A stretch of DNA of 64,000 nt from Paludibacteraceae bacterium (lineage in GTDB: Bacteria; Bacteroidota; Bacteroidia; Bacteroidales; Paludibacteraceae): assembly GCA_017503075.1 (NCBI GenBank), contig JAFVTU010000008.1:1-64000 (forward strand), read 5' to 3'. Below, in pieces: positions 57,601 to 64,000 of the stretch. A program made the position numbers and the translations under genes. A model generated the notes under the pieces. The model ran no database searches and had not been told where the DNA came from. It was given only the letters and a program-made list of their open reading frames with translations. The first letter of the stretch is position 1, and each line of letters starts with the position of its first letter.

Positions 57601-58356
57601 ATGGAAAAACCAATTGCATTTATCATTCAAGCTCGTTTAGCATCAACTCGCCTGCCCAATAAAATCATGTTACCATTTTGGGAGGAGGAGACAATATTGG
57701 ATATACTCATCAATAAGTTGAAGAGATTTCAAAATTGTTCAATCATTTTAGCAACTTCTATTTCTCCGACCAACCTACCATTAGTCAAATATGCACAACA
57801 AGCAGGAATTAGCTATTTTCAAGGAGATGAATCTGATGTATTGAAGCGCTTTATTGATGCAGCAGAAAGTCAGCATATAGAACATATTATTCGCATCTGT
57901 TCGGACAATCCATTTCTAGATCTTTATGCGATTGAGCAATTATTGTTTTCTATCAAAGACAACGACAACTATGATTATATTAGTTTCAGTGTGAATAATC
58001 AACCTTCTATTAAAACACATTTTGGTTTTTGGACAGAATATGTAACCTTAAAAGCTTTAAAACAAGTTGCGGCATCAACAAATGAAGCATTATATCATGA
58101 GCATGTAACTAATTACATTTATAGCCATCCTAACGATTTTCAAATCAAGTGGTTACCAGTTCCAGAATGTATAACAAATCGATATGATATTAGGTTAACA
58201 ATAGATACTGAGAATGATTTTAGAACTGCCCAAACCATATACTCAGATTTATACAAAACTCGTATCCCGACTATAGAAGATATTGTAAAATACATAGATC
58301 AGAATCCTCAGTATCTATCGTGTATGCAAAAAGAAATTATCAATAACACTAAATAA
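57601..58356 (+). CDS. SpsF-family cytidylyltransferase, probable CMP-nonulosonate (CMP-KDN) synthetase
   Basis: A 251-residue nucleotidyltransferase. The N terminus has IIQARLASTRLPNKIMLPF, the CTP-binding signature of the SpsF/NeuA/KdsB superfamily; GDESDVLKRFIDAAE and IIRICSDNPFLD are also family marks, and RYDIRLTIDTENDF matches the late conserved region. It probably activates the sugar acid made by the next two genes to its CMP form. It starts 8 bp after the ispD-like stop. From here on the DNA is noticeably richer in A and T than the genes before it. Confidence 0.8.
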   Translation: MEKPIAFIIQARLASTRLPNKIMLPFWEEETILDILINKLKRFQNCSIILATSISPTNLPLVKYAQQAGISYFQGDESDVLKRFIDAAESQHIEHIIRICSDNPFLDLYAIEQLLFSIKDNDNYDYISFSVNNQPSIKTHFGFWTEYVTLKALKQVAASTNEALYHEHVTNYIYSHPNDFQIKWLPVPECITNRYDIRLTIDTENDFRTAQTIYSDLYKTRIPTIEDIVKYIDQNPQYLSCMQKEIINNTK

Positions 58357-58365
58357 TCGGTTATT

Positions 58366-59406
58366 ATGAAAAGTACATACATTATTGGTGAAATAGGACA
58401 AAATCACAATGGCTCCGTAGACATCGCTAAGTTACTCGTAGAATTGGTAGCGCGTCCTATTCACGAGGAATTGTTCCAATTGGATTTAAAGCCAATGGAT
58501 GCCATTAAATTGACAAAACGTGATTTATCTGAAGAGTTGTCCATCTCTCAAATGAACCGTCCATATGATAGTCCACACTCATTTGGCAAAACCTATGGTG
58601 AGCATCGAGCATTTTTAGAATTGTCCGATGAAGAACATTTTGAAGTATACAAACATGCAAAAAAATACGGATTAGACTTTGTAGAAACACTATGCGCCAA
58701 GGGTTGCTTATCGCTGCTTAAATTATTTACTCCCGATTACCTCAAAGTTGCTAGTCGAGATTTAACCAATCATCCATTATTAGAAGCGATGGCAGAAACT
58801 AAAATTCCTATCATCGTATCCACAGGTATGGCTGGCAAAAAAGAACTAGATGAGGCTATTGAAATTATCACCAAATACCATTCTAATCTTTCAATTCTAC
58901 ACTGTGTTTCACAATATCCGACTCATCCTGATAACTTAAACTTAAGCACTATTACCTATCTCAAGAAGCACTATGGTCAGTATCGAATAGGATTCTCAGA
59001 TCATACTATCGGCATATCAGCCCCCTCTATTGCTGTAGGAATGGGTGCAGAAATAATAGAAAAACACATCACTATAGATCGCAATATGAAGGGAACAGAC
59101 CAAGCAGGTTCACTTGGACCAGACGGTATATATCGAATGGTACGTGATATTCGAGTAACAGAACGTTGGCTAGGTAAAGAAGAGTTATATATAGACTCTT
59201 GCGTAGAATCCGCAAAAATAAAGTTGGAACGTTCTATTGCAGCCAAACGAAATATCCATATCGGTGATACAATAGAATTGGAAGATATACATATGTTAAG
59301 TCCTGGTGATGGATTTAAATGGAGTCAAAATCAATTGGTAATTGGCAAAAAAGCAGTGGTTGATATTCCTGCAAATGAAATTATCTACGATTACATGATT
59401 CAATAA
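58366..59406 (+). CDS. NeuB-family synthase, probable KDN-9-phosphate synthase
   Basis: A 346-residue PEP-dependent condensing enzyme. The NeuB barrel opens with YIIGEIGQNHNGSVDIAKLL; DAIKLTKRDLSEELS, NRPYDSPHSFGKTYGEH, LDFVETLCAKGCLSLL, YLKVASRDLTN and VSTGMAGKKELDEA follow; the C-terminal SAF domain (about 283-346; SIAAKRNIHIGDTIELEDI) is the antifreeze-like domain of sialic acid synthases. No NeuC-type epimerase is present, which fits use of a phosphorylated hexose such as mannose 6-phosphate, as in the KDN pathway of Bacteroides thetaiotaomicron. A related nonulosonate is the main alternative. Confidence 0.82.
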   Translation: MKSTYIIGEIGQNHNGSVDIAKLLVELVARPIHEELFQLDLKPMDAIKLTKRDLSEELSISQMNRPYDSPHSFGKTYGEHRAFLELSDEEHFEVYKHAKKYGLDFVETLCAKGCLSLLKLFTPDYLKVASRDLTNHPLLEAMAETKIPIIVSTGMAGKKELDEAIEIITKYHSNLSILHCVSQYPTHPDNLNLSTITYLKKHYGQYRIGFSDHTIGISAPSIAVGMGAEIIEKHITIDRNMKGTDQAGSLGPDGIYRMVRDIRVTERWLGKEELYIDSCVESAKIKLERSIAAKRNIHIGDTIELEDIHMLSPGDGFKWSQNQLVIGKKAVVDIPANEIIYDYMIQ

Positions 59407-59431
59407 TACCCAAATGTTTAAGCAAATATAA

Positions 59432-59950
<519 letters not shown>

Positions 59951-59954
59951 AATA

Positions 59955-60869
59955 TTATGCATTGTTTTCTACTTGTCCACTAATCAAACCCTTACTAACA
60001 TTGTATCTAAATCGTACCAAAACATTGCCTTTTGGTGATTGAAAAGAAATAGCATATAAAAACCATAAGATAATTGTTCCAACCCACTTTATACACTCCG
60101 CTACTAAACGTTTAATATATACCAGCCTACTAATTGAACAAGTACGTAAACGTTCGCTCACACCCACTCCATATCCTAAATTTCTAATATACTCATCTGT
60201 CGTTCTACGAGGTGGGATGCAGTGCTTTACCTCAATGAGTGGGAAATAATATATCGGATATCCTTCAGCATGGATACGCATAAAAATATCTTTTTCTTCA
60301 CCACCTAAAAGCAAGTTCTTAGTGCGTCCTAGCGAAGTGTTGAAATTCCCGATTTGATTAATCACATTTCTTGCTATACCCATATTTGCACCTATGGGAT
60401 ACTTATCTTTAGGAAATAATTTTACTTCATTTCCTAAGTTTATCGCACTCACAAAGCCCATTGACCATTTACTTAGCCATACGGGGCTTTCTTTTTCAAA
60501 AAATGGTTCTATAGCTCCACCGAATGCACCTGCGTTGGGATGGGATACTAAAAAATTACCGAGATTTTCAACATAATCAGATTGAACCATAGAATCATCA
60601 TCCAAGAAGACAAACCAATTTCCATGGGCTTCACGCATACCACGATTTCTTGCATAGGATAATCCAGGTGTAGTTTCTACAAAATAATGAAAGTTAATCT
60701 CGGGAAAATCCTTTACAAATCGTTCACATTCAGTATGGGTATTATCTGTAGAATTATTATTTACCAAAATAATCTCCCAATCAAAATGCGTTATATTAAT
60801 AGCCAATTGATTCAGACACTGGTAAATATATTTATCTCTATTATATGTGCAAACAATAACTGAAATCAT
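59955..60869 (-). CDS. Glycosyltransferase family 2 protein
   Basis: A 304-residue GT-A enzyme. It opens with MISVIVCTYNRDKYIYQCLN, then WEIILVNNNSTDNT, GLSYARNRGMREAHGNWFVFLDDDSM (the DxD metal motif) and GAFGGAIEPFFEKESPVWLS; a GGEEKDIFMRIHAEG segment carries the likely base. A hydrophobic stretch near the C terminus (WVGTIILWFLYAISF) may hold it at the membrane. Likely builds the same surface glycan as its neighbours; donor unknown. Start is 3 bp after the upstream gene's stop, so the two are coupled. Confidence 0.88.
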   Translation of the reverse strand: MISVIVCTYNRDKYIYQCLNQLAINITHFDWEIILVNNNSTDNTHTECERFVKDFPEINFHYFVETTPGLSYARNRGMREAHGNWFVFLDDDSMVQSDYVENLGNFLVSHPNAGAFGGAIEPFFEKESPVWLSKWSMGFVSAINLGNEVKLFPKDKYPIGANMGIARNVINQIGNFNTSLGRTKNLLLGGEEKDIFMRIHAEGYPIYYFPLIEVKHCIPPRRTTDEYIRNLGYGVGVSERLRTCSISRLVYIKRLVAECIKWVGTIILWFLYAISFQSPKGNVLVRFRYNVSKGLISGQVENNA

Positions 60870-60872
60870 ACG

Positions 60873-61886
60873 TTATTCTATTGGTATACATAATTCTTCT
60901 ACTATATGAATAGGAACTTGTGCATATTCGCGAATTATTGGCATATACGAATAGCAAACAACTCCCATTGCTTTTGCATATATAGCAACTGATGATACTG
61001 CTGTGTAAAAATCACATTGGTGCGCCATTATTGTATTCTCTAAGCTTACCTGTGAATCTAACTCTTGAAGATTAGCAGTAAAGTAATGTTTTATCCATTC
61101 ATTATATTGGCGATGCGCATTAATATGAGCACTTGACAAATTATAAGGATGATGTTTATAGACAATGTACTTATATTCTTTACTATTTACAAATGCAGCT
61201 AAGCGTTGAAATAAATATTCCGCATCCTCTTGCGATATCCACAAGAATAATGGATCTATAGAAATAATTGCATCAGGCACTTTTGCAAGCGGAACCGGTA
61301 CAAATGGAATACCTATTACGCGTGTATATTGTTTATGCAACGGAAAACACATATCATTGCTTGCAATGCACCCCTTGAATTTGTGGTGTTCCGTTTCAAT
61401 CATATGATTCTTCACTATAAATAATCGTGGGAATAATGGCTTCAATAGAAAATGATAAATTAATCCTTTTATTCCCGTAAAAGTAGGTTTATTTTCCTTT
61501 CTATATGATCCAGAACCATCTTCTATCACATAATAGCCTCTACAGTTAGGCTTGCTTACCATCAAACTGCAAATATCATTAAAACATACTTGCGTGTACC
61601 AAAGAAAGTCCTCGCCTCGAATTTCTTGATCTACTAACGAATCAAACTCCTGTACATTCTTTATCGTTTGCCAGATTCTCCATCCTGCAAAAATCCTTCC
61701 ATTAGTTGCAGAAACATTATACGAAGTACGTATTATGTGCGTATATAAGGATTGATACTCTCTTGGAATCATGTAGTCACGTGTGGTAAAGAAGATACAG
61801 TCGTCCACAGGAATAGCATCTATTTGTATCAGTCGATGACACAAATAAAATGCTAAATGACTACTTACTCCAAATACATGTTTCAT
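60873..61886 (-). CDS. GT-B glycosyltransferase with sialyltransferase-type motifs (polysialyltransferase/GT52-like), candidate KDN transferase
   Basis: A 337-residue protein with no obvious membrane segment. It carries the two motifs common to bacterial GT-B sialyltransferases: an acidic E-D-G (GYYVIEDGSGSYR, about 133-145) for the catalytic base, and H-P (KHHPYNLSS, about 239-247) for CMP binding, and a later Ser-Ser in TAVSSVAIYAKAMG. Together with the KDN-type cassette next door this suggests transfer of a nonulosonic acid from its CMP form. The overall similarity to named families is low by eye, so the family assignment is an inference. It is followed by GT2 and preceded by the YfhO-like gene on the same strand. 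Confidence 0.6.
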   Translation of the reverse strand: MKHVFGVSSHLAFYLCHRLIQIDAIPVDDCIFFTTRDYMIPREYQSLYTHIIRTSYNVSATNGRIFAGWRIWQTIKNVQEFDSLVDQEIRGEDFLWYTQVCFNDICSLMVSKPNCRGYYVIEDGSGSYRKENKPTFTGIKGLIYHFLLKPLFPRLFIVKNHMIETEHHKFKGCIASNDMCFPLHKQYTRVIGIPFVPVPLAKVPDAIISIDPLFLWISQEDAEYLFQRLAAFVNSKEYKYIVYKHHPYNLSSAHINAHRQYNEWIKHYFTANLQELDSQVSLENTIMAHQCDFYTAVSSVAIYAKAMGVVCYSYMPIIREYAQVPIHIVEELCIPIE

Positions 61887-61887
61887 C

Positions 61888-64000
61888 TCAACTATTTTTC
61901 TTTATGTATTGTTTCCATAATGGGTATGTCAACCCACAGAAGCTCAGCAATAATACCAAAAGCATAATAGCCATTGACCACTTATCTAATTGCAACGCAT
62001 GTGGTTGGAACTCCATCACGAGTTGGTGATGACCTGCAGGAATAACTGCTGCGCGGAGGGTATAGTTCACACGAGCAAGTTGCAATTCCATCTTCTCACC
62101 ATTGTTATTCACGATATACAAGTGCCAATCGTATGGATAATAGATCTCTGAGAACACTGCCACTTGGTTGCGCTCGTTCATTGATTCATATTGGAGGCAG
62201 TTAGGTGCATACGAAGTCAATTCTATACGGCTCTCATCAAACGCCATCAGTGGTGTTACTTCGGGTTTGGTAATATCCAATGCCTCGGCGAATTTCTTAT
62301 CGGCTACAGCTTGCTTGTGCAAGTCAATCTCGCTAAGCAAAGCGCACTCCTCGTCTGGCGTATCCACCAAAATCACCTCATCCACAAACCAACAGTTGCC
62401 CATCGCATATGGATTCTGTACGGGGGATTGTTTACCACCTTGCAATGGCACCACCGCATACTTCATATTCAGCATATTCAGTACAGGGAAATCTTTGCCT
62501 TCGTTCTCATCAGGCAACATAAATCCTTGTGTGCGCATCACCGTCTGCATCAATGGGGTCATCTCTTGGGAGATATGCTCATCAATCAAGTCCTGATAAC
62601 GGCGCAGTTTGGCTGCCGAATAACCACCAATCGATTTCAGTCGGTAGCTGGTGCGCGCATCATTGAACGTATTAGTAGCCAAGTTCAACACACGGTAATA
62701 CGATTCATCTTGCAGAATCTGTTGCTCGTATGGCTGCATAGCAAAATACGCATCCGCATCTTTGGCTTTTACAAAATGGTCATTGCCAAAGAAACGCTTG
62801 TTCACAGGAAGCATGTCTGCGAGTACTAATACTGCTAATGCACCATAAAAGGCGATAAGGCGATAAGGCGATGAGGCGAGAGGCTGGGTATTTGACTTCC
62901 ATGCATACCAATATACCACTGCAAAGCCCAAAGCGATGAAGATAAACGAACGCCATGCATCGGCTTTAATCATCGCGGCACGTTCATCCATGATAGCATC
63001 GCGCAGCCAAGCAGGCACTTGGTTCACCCATTGTGCGTCATAACTGCTGGTAACATCCACCACACCTGCAAACAATGCAAAGAAGAGGCACAAGCCCGCC
63101 GTCACACCGCCTGCAATAAACATATTTACACGCAGTTTCTCCCATGCTATCTTTTTATCCACAATCTGCTGCAGAGCCAAAATACCCAGCAATGGCATCG
63201 TAATCTCTGCCACTACGAGGATACTCTCCACTGCGCGGAACTTGTTGTACATTGGGAAGTAGTTGAAGAACAATTCCGTGAGCCACATCATGTTTCTTCC
63301 CCACGCCAACGCCACAGAGAAGAGTGTAGCTACCAATAGTGCCCATTTGTATGGTCCTGGCACAATCAGCAAGCCCAGTACAAACAAGAAGCAGATAATC
63401 GCTCCCATATACACAGGACCACTGGTAAAGGCCTTCTCTCCACGATAGGTAGGCACTTGTTGGCAGAACTGCTCGGCAGAGCGTTTAGGCACGCCATTAT
63501 TCTTCATTGTCTCGCAAAGTTGCGACTTCTCACCCACATTATAGCCACTCGCACCACCTTCCCAGTTAGGAATGAGGAAAGTCATTGTCTCATCCACACC
63601 ATAGCTCCATGCGGTGGCATAATCCAAGTCCAATCCTGCAGGTTTAGACTTATCATCGCCTGAGCGAGTAAGCTCGCTATGTCCGCCACGCATGGTCTCT
63701 TTGAGATAGGATTGGTTCATCTCGAACCAACTCCATTTTGTGCCAAACACTAGAAGCAAACTGATAACAAGAACGCCAACTGATATGCCCAAATCTTTCC
63801 AACGTTTCTCGCGGATATGGATATAGAGTTCAGCACATGCCATCACACCGATGAGCATAAAGATATAATATGTCATCTGTGGGTGGAGATTAAGACTTAG
63901 TGTCCCATAGATAGCCACAAGTGGCGCTCCTAACCAATATTGTTTACGAAAAATGGCATAGAATCCACCTATCACTGGAGCCAAGAAGCCCAAAGCAGCT
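61888..64000 (-). CDS. YfhO family membrane protein (partial, N terminus beyond the window)
   Basis: At least 704 residues of a multi-span inner membrane protein of the YfhO type, related in layout to large membrane glycosyltransferases/sugar-lipid transferases; the role in Bacteroidota is not settled. The hydrophobic half holds about ten helices (for example WKDLGISVGVLVISLLLVFG, FYGALAVLVLADMLPVNKRF); a soluble C-terminal domain (YYRVLNLATNTFNDARTSYR, SEIYYPYDWHLYIVNN) and a last helix follow. The frame stays open to the window edge, so the start is outside; a TTG at 63993 is not a credible start. Encoded residues QPLASSPYRLIAFYG come from the antisense side of a GGCGAT repeat (62851-62884). 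Confidence 0.85.
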   Translation of the reverse strand, partial: AALGFLAPVIGGFYAIFRKQYWLGAPLVAIYGTLSLNLHPQMTYYIFMLIGVMACAELYIHIREKRWKDLGISVGVLVISLLLVFGTKWSWFEMNQSYLKETMRGGHSELTRSGDDKSKPAGLDLDYATAWSYGVDETMTFLIPNWEGGASGYNVGEKSQLCETMKNNGVPKRSAEQFCQQVPTYRGEKAFTSGPVYMGAIICFLFVLGLLIVPGPYKWALLVATLFSVALAWGRNMMWLTELFFNYFPMYNKFRAVESILVVAEITMPLLGILALQQIVDKKIAWEKLRVNMFIAGGVTAGLCLFFALFAGVVDVTSSYDAQWVNQVPAWLRDAIMDERAAMIKADAWRSFIFIALGFAVVYWYAWKSNTQPLASSPYRLIAFYGALAVLVLADMLPVNKRFFGNDHFVKAKDADAYFAMQPYEQQILQDESYYRVLNLATNTFNDARTSYRLKSIGGYSAAKLRRYQDLIDEHISQEMTPLMQTVMRTQGFMLPDENEGKDFPVLNMLNMKYAVVPLQGGKQSPVQNPYAMGNCWFVDEVILVDTPDEECALLSEIDLHKQAVADKKFAEALDITKPEVTPLMAFDESRIELTSYAPNCLQYESMNERNQVAVFSEIYYPYDWHLYIVNNNGEKMELQLARVNYTLRAAVIPAGHHQLVMEFQPHALQLDKWSMAIMLLVLLLSFCGLTYPLWKQYIKKNS
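62851..62884 (+). repeat. GGCGATAAG-type 9-bp repeat inside the YfhO-like gene (antisense)
   Basis: GGCGATAAG three times, then GCGATGAGGCGAGAGG, as in cmk and the ispD-like gene but opposite to the reading direction of the gene; the frame is kept. Confidence 0.7.

Noticed and set aside
58366-59406. Calling the synthase a Neu5Ac synthase (neuB) outright
   Set aside because: No NeuC epimerase or ManNAc source is near and the phosphatase partner resembles the KDN-9-phosphate enzyme, so a KDN-type product fits better; the substrate is left as probable.
63993-64000. Start of the YfhO-like gene at a TTG (63993)
   Set aside because: The frame is open to the window edge and the sequence there is already a membrane helix; the real start lies outside.

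Overview
The window looks like chromosomal DNA of a Bacteroidales bacterium (phylum Bacteroidota), probably an uncultured gut or rumen relative of Paludibacteraceae or Porphyromonadaceae. The evidence is a PorQ-type secretion gene, proteins with C-terminal type IX secretion (T9SS) sorting tails, a Bacteroidota-type SdhC, a DUF3987 gene of the kind common in Bacteroidales, and promoters of the Bacteroidota kind (a TTTG box, exactly 20 bp, then TAnnTTTG). Fifteen such promoters can be read by eye, and all have a 20-bp spacer or one very close to the -33 consensus. Almost no gene has a Shine-Dalgarno sequence; the clear exception is rpsU.

Layout. 1-4136: the start of sdhC (leftward), then a rightward operon porQ-cmk-ispH-pfkA closed by a strong hairpin. 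4132-10021: a leftward pair, a 1754-residue T9SS cargo protein and a small membrane-anchored protein. 10121-10906: tRNA-Leu and rpsU. 10904-14685: leftward lepA-nhaD-yqeY. 14670-18392: rightward 2-oxoacid:ferredoxin oxidoreductase (two subunits) and a DedA protein; its promoter shares a palindrome with that of lepA. 18401-26659: leftward waaA-hisS-murC-ftsQ-ftsA-ftsZ-comF. 26812-33721: rightward TetR / TolC / adaptor / RND pump / PII-like gene. 33745-34341: terminators, a candidate small RNA and tRNA-Asp. 34356-36908: ansA-pepD. 36914-43244: leftward glycosyltransferase-rpe-comEC-xseA-comEA-response regulator. 43281-45071: glyS. 45089-50834: a secreted starch system, a GH13 alpha-amylase followed by a protein with many starch-binding modules. 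50844-54821: trmO, tRNA-Phe, a zinc-ribbon protein, an orphan DUF3987 protein, a small basic protein and tRNA-Lys. 54858-59950: rightward ispG-kdsC-ispD-like, running into a nonulosonic-acid cassette (cytidylyltransferase, NeuB-type synthase, HAD phosphatase) that closely resembles the KDN pathway. 59955-64000: leftward YfhO-like membrane protein (cut by the window end), a GT-B glycosyltransferase with sialyltransferase-type motifs, and a family 2 glycosyltransferase.

Two themes stand out. First, the KDN-like cassette lies back to back with a candidate transferase that could use its CMP-sugar; together they form an AT-rich, probably acquired block for decorating a surface glycan. Second, the intergenic DNA is full of short tandem arrays with fixed periods (mainly 9 or 11 bp), each with its own sequence, plus short hairpin units. 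Some of the same repeat families also sit in frame inside conserved enzyme genes (cmk, ispH, korB, murC, ispG, ispD-like, yfhO). No CRISPR array, insertion sequence, rRNA operon or prophage was seen.
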